From Thalassotalea fonticola (GTDB lineage Bacteria > Pseudomonadota > Gammaproteobacteria > Enterobacterales > Alteromonadaceae), in the NCBI RefSeq assembly GCF_032911225.1, contig NZ_CP136600.1, forward strand, positions 1,860,001 to 1,924,000: DNA of 64,000 nt. Reading direction: 5' to 3'. Made by a program: the position numbers and the translations under genes. This document shows positions 37,936 to 46,923 of this stretch, piece by piece. Each line of letters begins with the position of its first letter. The stretch's first letter is position 1. The notes beneath the pieces are model-generated. The model was not told the origin of the DNA. It saw nothing but the letters and a program-made list of their open reading frames with translations, and searched no databases.

Positions 37936-38904
37936 TTAGAATTTGTATTCAATACCTGTTGAAAGGTAGCTCTCGTCTTCATCACCTGTTACATCTTCAT
38001 CTAAATCAAATGCAGTGTAGAAGGCAAATATTTTAGCATTTTTAGCGAGTGAGTAATCGACACCGGCAGTAAAGGCAGTCTTTTCTGCTTCATCACCAAA
38101 ATCGTCTTCTGACGTTTGTACTTGACCTTTTAAGGTAAAGTCGTTGATTTTATAAGCGGCTGAAACTAAGAAGCCTGTTGTTTCATCGCCAGTTTCTACA
38201 ACCTCTTGAGAGTGTGCAATAAAGCCTAATTTAAATCCGGCTAATTTAGTTGCTACATTCAAGCGCATTGCATCTTCGCCATCAACTTCACTATCTAATG
38301 CTACAGAAGCGTACCAAGCAGATTTCTTAAGTTTAGAGTCACCGTAAAATATTGCCGTGGAAACACCAGCATCACCACCTTGGTCATCATCGCCTTCAGC
38401 TACGTAACTAACGCCAGCATAAAAGTCACCAAATTTAGGTGAAATATAGGTTACCGTTTCACCCATGCGGTTTTCACCTTTCCAAAGGTTTTTAATGTCG
38501 GCTTCATAATCACTAAATAAATCAATTTTTCCTTGTGATTGCTTCAACATAGTATCGTTACGACCTAATAGCACAGCACCAAAATTTCCCTTTAAGCCGA
38601 TATACTGGTTACGACCTTTAATATTATCTTTATCATCAGAATCATCAGCCATTTCAAGCTGAACTTCTGCTTTATAGACAACAGACAGGCTATCATTGAC
38701 TTTTAAATCACCAGTAACACCTAAACGTGAAGCATTTGATTTCACTTCTGTTTCAGATTCACCGCCTTCATCAGACATTTGTAAGCCAACATTTGCTTTA
38801 CCGTAAAAATTAATTTCATCTCCAGCCATTACAGGTGCTGCAAATGTAACGGCTAATGCTAAAGCCATTGAAGTTTTAACTAAGTTTGTGTTCGTTAAGT
38901 TCAT
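37936..38904 (-). CDS. Outer-membrane porin, probably phosphate-starvation induced
   Basis: 322 residues: signal peptide ending APVMAG, then a general gram-negative porin barrel (INFYGKANVGLQMSDEGGE start; SRLGVTGDLKV; GLKGNFGAVLLGRNDT; final strand YLSTGIEYKF ending in Phe). Acidic overall, with Asp/Glu-rich loops. A Pho-box-like site lies upstream and the gene is divergent from pstS, so it may be the PhoE-type route for phosphate. Substrate preference cannot be read from sequence. Confidence 0.85.
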   Translation of the reverse strand: MNLTNTNLVKTSMALALAVTFAAPVMAGDEINFYGKANVGLQMSDEGGESETEVKSNASRLGVTGDLKVNDSLSVVYKAEVQLEMADDSDDKDNIKGRNQYIGLKGNFGAVLLGRNDTMLKQSQGKIDLFSDYEADIKNLWKGENRMGETVTYISPKFGDFYAGVSYVAEGDDDQGGDAGVSTAIFYGDSKLKKSAWYASVALDSEVDGEDAMRLNVATKLAGFKLGFIAHSQEVVETGDETTGFLVSAAYKINDFTLKGQVQTSEDDFGDEAEKTAFTAGVDYSLAKNAKIFAFYTAFDLDEDVTGDEDESYLSTGIEYKF

Positions 38905-38964
38905 GGGGTTACCCTGTTTAAATATTATTAAGTTTTAAAATTGTGGCTATAATGGCAGGTGAAT

Positions 38965-38982
38965 ATTACACTTTTATTACAC
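38965..38982 (-). promoter_or_regulatory. Pho-box-like site upstream of the porin
   Basis: Minus-strand GTGTAATAAAAGTGTAAT: two TGTAAT repeats 11 bases apart with an A-rich link, 14 of 18 against the Pho consensus. Weaker than the phoB site. Confidence 0.5.
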
Positions 38983-39017
38983 ATTGTAATATTTTTACTA
39001 ATTTAATTTTTTTCAAT

Positions 39018-39035
39018 ATGTCATAAAAGCGTCAC
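39018..39035 (+). promoter_or_regulatory. Pho-box-like site upstream of pstS
   Basis: ATGTCATAAAAGCGTCAC, 14 of 18 against CTGTCATAAAWCTGTCAT, 72 bases before the ATG. Confidence 0.6.
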
Positions 39036-39107
39036 ATTTCTCTCTTAAGATGGCTTCAACAAATTTAAAACTTAACATTAATTATTAAAAACTCTTTGGA
39101 GAGATGA

Positions 39108-40079
39108 ATGAAACTTAAAAGCTTATTAACAGGTGTTAGCATGGCAGTGGCAACATTGGCTAGCCAAAATGCGATGGCAATAGACAGTGACCTGCCTGAA
39201 TACACAAAAACTAGTGGAGTATCAGGTAACTTATCTTCAGTTGGCTCAGACACATTAGCAAATATGATGACGTTTTGGGCAGAAGAATTTAAACGCACTT
39301 ACCCAAGTGTAAATATTCAAATTCAAGCTGCTGGCTCTTCTACTGCGCCGCCAGCACTAACTGAATCAACTTCAAGCTTAGGGCCTATGAGCCGTAAAAT
39401 GAAGTCCAAAGAAATCCAATCTTTTGAGAAAAAATTTGGTTACAAACCTACGCCAGTACGTGTTGCTATAGATGCTTTAGCAGTTTTCGTACACAAAGAT
39501 AACCCAATTCAAGGTTTAAGCATTGCGCAAGTTGATGCTATTTTTTCCAGCAACCGTAAATGTAAAGGAGAAACCGATGTTGATCGTTGGGGCGCTTTAG
39601 GTTTGTCTGGCGACTGGACAGGTAAAGATATTCAATTATATGGTCGTAACTCAGTATCAGGTACTTATGGTTACTTTAAAGGCAAAGCACTTTGTAAAGG
39701 TGACTTTAAAAATACGGTAAATGAGCAACCGGGTTCTGCCTCTGTAGTACAGTCTGTATCAGCATCACTTAATGGTATTGGTTATTCAGGAATTGGTTAT
39801 AAAACATCTGGGGTTCGGGCATTACCTTTAAGTAAAAAAGGCAGCACATTTGTAGAAGCGAACATGGATAACGCAATATCAGGTGACTACCCTCTTTCAC
39901 GTTACTTATATGTTTATGTTAATAAGCACCCAAACAAAGCATTAGCCCCTAAAGAAGCTGAGTTTCTTAAAATGGTATTATCTAAATCTGGACAAAAGAT
40001 TGTAGAGAAAGATGGCTATATTCCACTTCCTTCTTCAGTAGTTAACAAGGAGCTTAAGAAATTAGGCATCAGTTTGTAA
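39108..40079 (+). CDS. pstS: PstS-type phosphate-binding periplasmic protein
   Basis: 323 residues. Signal peptide ends QNAMA. The mature chain begins with the substrate-binding fold of the PstS/SphX type: [30 protein letters not shown] and SLGPMSRKM give the phosphate-contacting loops; [13 protein letters not shown] is the second lobe contact. No pstCAB or phoU genes follow; the gene has its own terminator, so the transporter must be elsewhere. It could be a signalling or auxiliary binding protein. Confidence 0.85.
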   Translation: MKLKSLLTGVSMAVATLASQNAMAIDSDLPEYTKTSGVSGNLSSVGSDTLANMMTFWAEEFKRTYPSVNIQIQAAGSSTAPPALTESTSSLGPMSRKMKSKEIQSFEKKFGYKPTPVRVAIDALAVFVHKDNPIQGLSIAQVDAIFSSNRKCKGETDVDRWGALGLSGDWTGKDIQLYGRNSVSGTYGYFKGKALCKGDFKNTVNEQPGSASVVQSVSASLNGIGYSGIGYKTSGVRALPLSKKGSTFVEANMDNAISGDYPLSRYLYVYVNKHPNKALAPKEAEFLKMVLSKSGQKIVEKDGYIPLPSSVVNKELKKLGISL

Positions 40080-40101
40080 AAACGGTTTACTAAGTCATAA
40101 A

Positions 40102-40146
40102 TAAGAGCCTCAACTGTTAGTATTTCAGTTGAGGCTCTTTTCTTTG
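40102..40146. terminator. Bidirectional terminator between pstS and the GcvR-like gene
   Basis: Perfect 14-bp stem AAGAGCCTCAACTG / CAGTTGAGGCTCTT around 9 bases, then TTCTTT on plus. Confidence 0.9.
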
Positions 40147-40157
40147 TGATGATAAAG

Positions 40158-40655
40158 CTAGACGTTGATATCAACCATTAAATCGTCAGAAATCCCCTCT
40201 AAAGCCTCGACTAAGTTATCAATGTTATCTTCACCGTTAATAGAGATAATTGCAGATGCTTTAAAGATGGTATGGCCAAAGTCTGGTGCACTGCCCTGGC
40301 TACTCGCCAATTTAATCAGGTTGCCATGTTGTTTGTGGATCACCGCCGAAATTTCGCCAACAATACCTTGCCGGTCGTTAGCCGTAAGCTCTAGAGAAAT
40401 AGTGCGGTCATCGTATTTAATTGGATGTGTAACTTCAACATTAACCTTTAAGCCTTCGATATCTTGAATTTCACTGGCTAATTTTTCAGCGTTATCTTCT
40501 GTAACTAATATTTCTAATATGCCGGCAAAAAAGCCAGATAAATGGCGTAAGTTACTGGTTTGCCAGTTACCACCATTTTTTTTAATAATTGATGCTAAAT
40601 TCTCAACAATACCGGGGCGATCATTCCCTAAAAACGAAATTACTACATGTCTCAT
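40158..40655 (-). CDS. GcvR-like protein with two ACT domains
   Basis: 165 residues made of two ACT domains (about 1-75, HVVISFLGNDRPGIVENLA; about 85-165, LELTANDRQGIVGEISAVI), each with the ligand-binding DRxGIV loop. Related to GcvR, which in E. coli binds GcvA and glycine to repress the glycine cleavage genes. It has no DNA-binding domain of its own. It is a little shorter than E. coli GcvR, and no gcvA is near, so the partner is unknown. Confidence 0.8.
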   Translation of the reverse strand: MRHVVISFLGNDRPGIVENLASIIKKNGGNWQTSNLRHLSGFFAGILEILVTEDNAEKLASEIQDIEGLKVNVEVTHPIKYDDRTISLELTANDRQGIVGEISAVIHKQHGNLIKLASSQGSAPDFGHTIFKASAIISINGEDNIDNLVEALEGISDDLMVDINV

Positions 40656-40815
40656 AAATCATCCCCTTAATGACAATTAGGTCGTAAAACTATTTAATAC
40701 TTTTTAATGAATTCAACTAATTAATAACAGAGCAGATTTGTTTACGCAAAGAATTTTAACTATTTTTTCCATAAGGTTGCTATCAGCACTATTATTTTTT
40801 AGTCTGGAACTACAA

Positions 40816-41077
40816 TACCAATTCTAGTAAGTTTGTTCACAGCTCAGAGCTTTGTCAGTGGCCTAATAATAAACTAAATTTTATAGGTATAGTTATTCTA
40901 TACCCATGAAATCTTGTGAAATTATTAGGCCACTGAAAAGCTCCCAAGGGCGAGTTTAAAAGACTTATAAGCTGCGTTATTGATTTTGACAAGGGAACAA
41001 CCATTCTCTTCAATCAATGTCTTGCCTATAAGCCTTTTAAATCTCGCTGAGTGGGAAAAAACTTACTAGACTTGGTA
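40816..41077 (+). mobile_element. MITE-like palindromic element, copy C (262 bp)
   Basis: Ends TACCAATTCTAGTAAGTTTG and the inverted copy at the right end. A perfect 15-bp inner repeat CAGTGGCCTAATAAT (40856-40870) / its complement (40921-40935) encloses a second hairpin GGTATAG-TTATT-CTATACC at 40886-40904. Core GGGCGAGTTTAAAAGACTTA and GCGTTATTGATTTTGACA same orientation as copy A. No ORF of note. Confidence 0.75.
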
Positions 41078-41137
41078 TAACTACAGCTTAATAAGTTCAA
41101 TTAAGCAAGTTATAGCAAATATAAAAATGAGAATAAG

Positions 41138-42802
41138 ATGAAACTTAACAAAATAGCGGCAACTTTATTATTAAGTTGTGGATTAACGACTGGTTTATTG
41201 TCGGGTTGCTCTGATAATGATAACCAAAGCGCAACTGAATATACTTTATTAGCTGATGCACAATCTAGATTAAACATCTATAAAGAAGTTACCTTAAATG
41301 CCGACTTAAGTCACTTAAGCAGCAACCAAAAACAGCTGATTTCACTTTTAATTGATGCATCTAAAATAATCGATAATTTATTTTGGCAACAAGCGTTTGG
41401 TGATAATAAGAAACAATTTTTAGCCAGTATAAAAGACCCTGCCACCCGCCGTTTTGTTGAAATTAACTATGGTCCTTGGGATAGACTAAATGGTGACAAA
41501 CCGTTATTAACAGGCACTAACGATAAGCCCGCAGGTGCACAATTTTACCCTGAAGATATGACTAAAGAGGAATTTGAAAACAGCGATTTTGAAGGAAATA
41601 AGTCGTTATATTCAATAGTCAAAAGAAACGAAAAAGGTCAGTTATTTTCTATCCCTTACTCTGAAGTTTATAGTAAACAGTTAGAGCGTGCTGCGGCGAT
41701 ACTAGAAAAAGCAGCAAGCTTTGCCGATGATAAGGAGTTTGCTAACTATTTAACCATGCGTGCTGAAGCCTTTAGAACCGACCAATACCAAGCCTCTGAT
41801 TTTGCTTGGATGGATATGAAAAACAATCCTATTGATGTAGTTATTGGCCCTATCGAAACTTATGAAGATTTACTTTATGGTTATCGCGCAGGTTTTGAAT
41901 CATATGTATTGATCAAAGATTTAAGCTGGAGTGAGCGGTTAGCAAAATATGCTGCGTTTTTGCCTGAATTACAAAAAGGCCTGCCGGTAAGTAAAAAATA
42001 TAAAGCCGAAGTTCCCGGCTCGGATGCCGATTTAAATGCTTATGATGTGGTTTATTACGCCGGCCATTCGAATGCAGGTTCGAAAACCATTGCCATTAAC
42101 TTACCAAATGATGAGCAAGTACAACTTGAAAAAGGTACACGCCGCTTACAACTTAAAAATGCTATGCGTGCTAAATTTGACGCCATAATGCTACCTATTG
42201 CAGACCAGCTAGTGAGCGAGGAAGATCGCAAACACGTTACTTTTACTGCATTTTTTGCCAATACCATGTTTCATGAAGTTGCTCATGGTTTAGGTATCAA
42301 AAATACCATTAATAATAAAGGCACTGTTCGCCAAGCATTAAAAGAGCATTCTTCTGCGTTGGAAGAAGGGAAAGCTGATATTCTTGGTTTATATATGGTT
42401 CGCCAATTATTAGCCAAGGGCGCAATAACTGAAGGTGAATTAAAAGATTATTACACCACCTTTATGGCCGGTATTTTCCGTTCTGTTCGTTTTGGCGCAT
42501 CAAGTGCTCATGGTAAAGCCAATATGGTGCGCTTCAACTACTTTAGTGACAATGGCGCATTCGCCAAAGACGACTTGGGGTTTTACACCGTTGATATGGA
42601 CAAAATGACTAAAGCTATAGACTCATTATCTGAATTGATTTTAAAACTGCAAGGTGATGGTGACTATGATGGTGTTGGTAAATTGGTAGCTGATATGGGA
42701 CTTATTCGTGAAGATTTAGCGGCAGACTTAGCTAAACTTGAAGCGGCTAGTATCCCGGTCGACATTGTCTTTAAACAAGGTAAGATGGTGTTAGATTTAT
42801 AA
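41138..42802 (+). CDS. M49-like (dipeptidyl-peptidase III family) zinc lipoprotein peptidase
   Basis: 554 residues. Signal peptide with lipobox LLSGC puts it on a membrane as a lipoprotein. The zinc site is HEVAH in MFHEVAHGLG with the second half EEGKADILGLY, the EExxAD motif of the M49 family; note HExxH, not the HExxxH of eukaryotic DPP III. It should release dipeptides from the N-terminus of short peptides in the periplasm. A promoter must lie in or beyond MITE copy C. Confidence 0.85.
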   Translation: MKLNKIAATLLLSCGLTTGLLSGCSDNDNQSATEYTLLADAQSRLNIYKEVTLNADLSHLSSNQKQLISLLIDASKIIDNLFWQQAFGDNKKQFLASIKDPATRRFVEINYGPWDRLNGDKPLLTGTNDKPAGAQFYPEDMTKEEFENSDFEGNKSLYSIVKRNEKGQLFSIPYSEVYSKQLERAAAILEKAASFADDKEFANYLTMRAEAFRTDQYQASDFAWMDMKNNPIDVVIGPIETYEDLLYGYRAGFESYVLIKDLSWSERLAKYAAFLPELQKGLPVSKKYKAEVPGSDADLNAYDVVYYAGHSNAGSKTIAINLPNDEQVQLEKGTRRLQLKNAMRAKFDAIMLPIADQLVSEEDRKHVTFTAFFANTMFHEVAHGLGIKNTINNKGTVRQALKEHSSALEEGKADILGLYMVRQLLAKGAITEGELKDYYTTFMAGIFRSVRFGASSAHGKANMVRFNYFSDNGAFAKDDLGFYTVDMDKMTKAIDSLSELILKLQGDGDYDGVGKLVADMGLIREDLAADLAKLEAASIPVDIVFKQGKMVLDL

Positions 42803-42823
42803 ATCTGAACTTATAATAGAAAA

Positions 42824-42853
42824 ATAAAAACAGCGCTATGCGCTGTTTTTTTA
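42824..42853. terminator. Bidirectional terminator between convergent lipoprotein genes
   Basis: AAAACAGCGC-TAT-GCGCTGTTTT with A-run on the left and T7 on the right. Confidence 0.9.
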
Positions 42854-42873
42854 ATTCAAATCAAAAATTGACT

Positions 42874-43968
42874 TTAGTCATCATCACCGTCGTCATCTCC
42901 TTTATAACCTAAAGGAAAGTTTAATTCAGCTTCTTCACCTGCAGAAACAGTAACCAGACTTTTTTGCCCCTTAGGTTTAGGTATTACAATGCCTTTATCA
43001 TCGAATGTATCATCACATGCAAACACTAACGTGTAGTCTTTGTCAGAGCCTTCGCCGGTGGGGACAAAGCCGAATTCATATTCGTATTCGTCAACATCGA
43101 TACTTACTTCGTCATCATCTTCATCTTCGTCTAACTTAACGAGCGTACTTGCAAAAGCTTGCACCGCTCCCTCAGGAACATCTTCAGGATTGTCAAAATC
43201 TACCAATTCAATTCCATCTGCGGTTTGGTCACCTTCGAACAAATAAACAACATGATCAGGGCCTGTGCACTCAGCATCTAATGCCACGATTCCTTGCTCT
43301 TCAAATAGGTTGACGTCACCTTCAATATGACCGCTATTGGTATTAACAACCACTCGGACCCCATGTGGTCTTAGGATAAAACCATTTTTTTCTGGATCCT
43401 TGCCCCTCATCACTAGTGACTTTCTTAAATCGAATTCAACGGTATATGCCGGACCAACAGGGGTTTCCGTAGCTTCGAGTAACATTTCGAACGATCCTAC
43501 TTTCAACTTCGAACTAGGAACCTTAAGGTCATACTCTGCTTCATTGTTTTCGTAAGAAACGTACGACATATCATTAATCACTACAAGTGTCATTTTATAG
43601 TGGCCTATGGGCACTTCAATATCATCACTCTCATTTACAATTGCCAGTTGTTCATTGCCTGTATAGTCCACTAAATTAACACTAATGGTGCCTTCACCGT
43701 CGAAATCATCAATAACTATGGTTTCTCTCTTATCATCGTCGTCATCGTCATCGTCATCGTCATCATCGTCTTCGTCGTCAATTGGAGTTAATATAATCTG
43801 GTCGATGGTAATTACCACCTCATCGGTTTTATCTACGGGAGCATCCGATATTCCTAAAGAAAATGGTACAGATATTGTTGGTTCGTCGCTTGAATCACCG
43901 CCACAACTGTTAACACCGAGTGCAACAGACACCATGAGAGCAGCGTAACTAAGTTTTACTTTTAACAT
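42874..43968 (-). CDS. DUF4382 lipoprotein with poly-Asp tract
   Basis: 364 residues. Lipobox VNSC after the signal peptide. DUF4382 region at about 33-215 (SLGISDAPVDKTDEVVITIDQI ... RPHGVRVVV). A run of about 16 acidic residues interrupts it at about 67-82. Acidic C-terminal part without a known domain, ending in GDDDGDDD. Members of this family are surface lipoproteins of unknown role; the Asp tracts could bind calcium. Confidence 0.8.
   Translation of the reverse strand: MLKVKLSYAALMVSVALGVNSCGGDSSDEPTISVPFSLGISDAPVDKTDEVVITIDQIILTPIDDEDDDDDDDDDDDDDKRETIVIDDFDGEGTISVNLVDYTGNEQLAIVNESDDIEVPIGHYKMTLVVINDMSYVSYENNEAEYDLKVPSSKLKVGSFEMLLEATETPVGPAYTVEFDLRKSLVMRGKDPEKNGFILRPHGVRVVVNTNSGHIEGDVNLFEEQGIVALDAECTGPDHVVYLFEGDQTADGIELVDFDNPEDVPEGAVQAFASTLVKLDEDEDDDEVSIDVDEYEYEFGFVPTGEGSDKDYTLVFACDDTFDDKGIVIPKPKGQKSLVTVSAGEEAELNFPLGYKGDDDGDDD
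43732..43780. repeat. GAT/GAC triplet microsatellite coding for poly-Asp
   Basis: Alternating ATC/GTC triplets on plus encode DEDDDDDD... on minus. Length changes here would stay in frame and alter the number of Asp. Confidence 0.8.
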
Positions 43969-44061
43969 AAGTTACCCTTACTTTTTTGAAAAGTATCCTT
44001 TATTCTAGTTGAATATTTAAGAGTTTCTTCTTTAAAGCTTGCCAGCTCGCTACAAACAATC

Positions 44062-44100
44062 AAAAAAAAGCCCTAAGCAATTGTTTACTCAGGGCTTTTA
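44062..44100 (-). terminator. Terminator after thiI
   Basis: AAAAGCCCT / AGGGCTTTT stem; the minus strand continues TTTTTTTTG. Confidence 0.9.
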
Positions 44101-44122
44101 AACTTAGAATATTTTGTTTAAT

Positions 44123-45586
44123 TTATGGACGATAAACTTTTACATTCATAAAGCCATTATCGTGAAGGTATAAGGCTTGCAGCTTACTCATCACGCCACG
44201 ATCGCAATATAAAAGATAGGTTTTATCTTTTGGTAAGTCACCAAATTGAGTCGCCAATTTATAAAATGGAATGTGTTTCACATCTATTTCATCAAATTCA
44301 AGTGGATTAGCTTCTTCTTCTTCAGGGCTGCGAATATCAACAATCACATTATCATGACCAGCACTGTCTACGGTTTCAACTTGAGAAACGGTATTTACTT
44401 CCGCTTCTGTTTCTGTGGCAATGTCACGAATGTCTTGCATGCGTGTTTCTTCAACCACTTTATCAAGTATGCTCATATCAAAATTAGCTTCTTCAGCTTC
44501 AATTTTTGACATTACCGCTTTTACGGTTGGCTTTTGTGAAATAACACCACAATATTCAGGAATAGTCTTGGCAAAATCTTCGGTGCCAATTTTACGAGCT
44601 ATATTGATGATATCTTGCTTATCATAAGCCGCTAAAGGGCGAAGAATAAGAGTTTCAGTAACTCTATCAATCACATTTAAATTAGTTAATGTTTGGCTAG
44701 AAACCTGACCTAAAGCTTCACCAGTAATTAATGCTTGAATACCACGTTTCTCAGCAATTTGAGCAGCAGCGCGCATCATCATCCGTTTTAAAATAACGCC
44801 CATTTGGCCGTTTTCAACTTTCTCTAGAATTTCGGCAACTACCGGTTCAAAATCGACGGCAAAAAACTTAATGCGATGTGATGAGCCGAATTTGTTCCAT
44901 AAATAATAACTTACTTGTTTAACACCTACCTCATGAGCAGAGCCGCCTAAGTTAAAGAAACAAAAATGGGTACGTGCCCCCTTTTTGATCATTTGATAAC
45001 TTGCAACACCTGAATCAAAACCACCAGACATTAATGACAACACATCTTCTTGAGTAGCTATTGGAAAACCACCCAGCCCTTCATGGCGCTCGGTTACGAT
45101 AAGTAATTTATCATTTTTCACTTCAATGCGCACAGTAACATCAGGCTTTTTAAGTTGTACACGGGCTGACTCAACATTTTGATTTAAACCGCCACCAACA
45201 TATTGTTCTAACTCTAAAGATGAGAAATCATGTTCACCTATACGCTTGGCGCGGACACAGAAACTTTTGTTTTCAATTTTTTTACCATGAACAGCAAGAG
45301 TCTTTTCAAAAATATCGTGTTTGTCGGTAAACTCAAATTGTTGAACTTCCAAAAAGTGCGCAATACCTGGAATACATTGTAGTGCTTCAATTAACTTTAA
45401 ACGGTTTTCAGGCGTAACGTTTTTACTGGTAACTTCGATATTGTCCCAGTTCATTTTAGTGCGTACCTCTTCATCGACACGACGAAGTACATTTTTGATG
45501 TTGCCATCTAAAATTTTAGTGAAACGCTTACGTACAGGGCGTGACTTAATGGCAATTTCTGCCTGTAATTTAACGATAAACTTCAT
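44123..45586 (-). CDS. thiI: tRNA 4-thiouridine synthase ThiI with rhodanese domain
   Basis: 487 residues (E. coli 482). ATG at 45586 gives [15 protein letters not shown], matching the family start; the frame continues to a TTG at 45598. N-terminal ferredoxin-like and THUMP domains (to about 165), PP-loop [14 protein letters not shown] (about 190), and a C-terminal rhodanese with the persulfide Cys in [21 protein letters not shown] holds the second catalytic Cys. It puts sulfur on tRNA U8 and donates sulfur for thiamine. Divergent from the xseB operon. Confidence 0.95.
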   Translation of the reverse strand: MKFIVKLQAEIAIKSRPVRKRFTKILDGNIKNVLRRVDEEVRTKMNWDNIEVTSKNVTPENRLKLIEALQCIPGIAHFLEVQQFEFTDKHDIFEKTLAVHGKKIENKSFCVRAKRIGEHDFSSLELEQYVGGGLNQNVESARVQLKKPDVTVRIEVKNDKLLIVTERHEGLGGFPIATQEDVLSLMSGGFDSGVASYQMIKKGARTHFCFFNLGGSAHEVGVKQVSYYLWNKFGSSHRIKFFAVDFEPVVAEILEKVENGQMGVILKRMMMRAAAQIAEKRGIQALITGEALGQVSSQTLTNLNVIDRVTETLILRPLAAYDKQDIINIARKIGTEDFAKTIPEYCGVISQKPTVKAVMSKIEAEEANFDMSILDKVVEETRMQDIRDIATETEAEVNTVSQVETVDSAGHDNVIVDIRSPEEEEANPLEFDEIDVKHIPFYKLATQFGDLPKDKTYLLYCDRGVMSKLQALYLHDNGFMNVKVYRP

Positions 45587-45774
45587 TATCAAAACCAATT
45601 AATTAAAAACGGGCGCATTATACACCAACAAAAGTATGAAGTAATGTAATTTGCGGCCTTTAAGTTTATACCAATTAAGTAAAATACAGGGTAAAATGCT
45701 TACAATAATTATAATTGTTTTTATCTTTGCCGGTTAATGAGCATAGATATCAACATGAGTGTAGGTAGGCGAAC

Positions 45775-46017
45775 GTGAAAAAACCTGAAAATCAAAGCTT
45801 TGAAGAGTCTATGAGTGAACTTGAAACTATTGTCGATGACCTTGAACAAGGTGATTTATCTTTAGAAGATTCAATGAAATTATTTGAACGAGGTTTATCT
45901 TTAAGCCAAGCCAGCCAAAGTAAATTAAGCCAAGCCGAACAAAAAATTCAAATTTTGTTAAACAACAATGGTGAAGAGCAACTTCAGCCATTTACGGATA
46001 ACGAGAGTCAAGATTAG
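45775..46017 (+). CDS. xseB: Exodeoxyribonuclease VII small subunit XseB
   Basis: 80 residues from GTG. MSELETIVDDLEQGDLSLEDSMKLFERGL is the conserved XseB core, two helices that hold the large subunit XseA; XseA is not in the window. First gene of xseB-ispA-dxs; its stop codon TAG shares its G with the GTG start of ispA. Confidence 0.96.
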   Translation: MKKPENQSFEESMSELETIVDDLEQGDLSLEDSMKLFERGLSLSQASQSKLSQAEQKIQILLNNNGEEQLQPFTDNESQD

Positions 46018-46907
46018 TGTCCCAATTAGAAAATTTAGCATTATTTCAACACAGAATAGATAACTTTTTAAAGCAAAAGCTTGCTGAAATTAGTATTAAT
46101 GATCCTCGCCTGTTCGATGCGATGAACTATGGCTTACTTATTGGTGGCAAACGTATGCGCCCATACTTAGCCTATGTTACCGCCGAAATGCTTGATTTAG
46201 ATTTAGATGACATTGATCCTATTGCCGCCGCTTTAGAATGCATTCACGCTTATTCATTATTGCATGATGATTTACCGGCCATGGATGATGACGACTTACG
46301 TCGCGGTCAACCAACCTGCCATGTAAAGTTTGATGAAGCAACAGCAATACTTGCCGGCGACAGCTTACAAACTATGGCTTTTGAGATCATTGCCAACCAC
46401 CAATTTAAAAATGTTAATGCGCGCACTCAAATAAAGCTAATTCAAATGATCAGTTCAGCCGCGGGTTATCAAGGTATGTGTGGCGGCCAAGCGATGGATT
46501 TAGCGGCTACTGACAAAAAAGTAGCACTTGAACATTTGCAAAAAATCCACCGTTTAAAAACAGGTGCATTGTTACAAGCGGCCATTTTAATGCCAGCGAG
46601 TTGCCGTGAAGATTTACCCGAACAGACGTTTATTGGATTACAGGAATTTGCTGAGCAAATTGGCTTATGCTATCAAGTACATGACGATATTATTGATATC
46701 ACCAGCACTGAAGAAACCCTTGGCAAACCAGCGGGGTCTGACTTAGATTCTAATAAATCTACCTATCCTGCGTTATTAGGTTTAGAAGGTGCTATTGAAA
46801 AAGAACAACTGTTATTTCAGCAAGCACTTTCAGCTTTAGAAGCTTTACCCTACAATACACGCAACTTATCTAATTTTTCGACGTTTATTATTAAACGTGC
46901 ACATTAA
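46017..46907 (+). CDS. ispA: Farnesyl diphosphate synthase IspA
   Basis: 296 residues from GTG 46017, overlapping the xseB stop by one base and so likely coupled in translation. Aspartate-rich motifs DDLPAMDDDDLRRG and DDIIDI bind the Mg-diphosphate of the allylic and homoallylic substrates. It condenses IPP with DMAPP and GPP to farnesyl diphosphate. Works directly with Dxs, encoded next, in the MEP isoprenoid pathway. Confidence 0.96.
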   Translation: MSQLENLALFQHRIDNFLKQKLAEISINDPRLFDAMNYGLLIGGKRMRPYLAYVTAEMLDLDLDDIDPIAAALECIHAYSLLHDDLPAMDDDDLRRGQPTCHVKFDEATAILAGDSLQTMAFEIIANHQFKNVNARTQIKLIQMISSAAGYQGMCGGQAMDLAATDKKVALEHLQKIHRLKTGALLQAAILMPASCREDLPEQTFIGLQEFAEQIGLCYQVHDDIIDITSTEETLGKPAGSDLDSNKSTYPALLGLEGAIEKEQLLFQQALSALEALPYNTRNLSNFSTFIIKRAH

Positions 46908-46923
46908 GAAATACTGATTTTAT

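Noticed and set aside
43040..43948. Plus-strand Ser-rich ORFs opposite the DUF4382 gene
   Set aside because: Complement of Asp/Glu codons; shadows without starts or families.
45667..45700. Solitary TACCAATTAAGTAAAAT end between thiI and xseB
   Set aside because: No matching inverted end is found within a few hundred bases, so it is not called an element.
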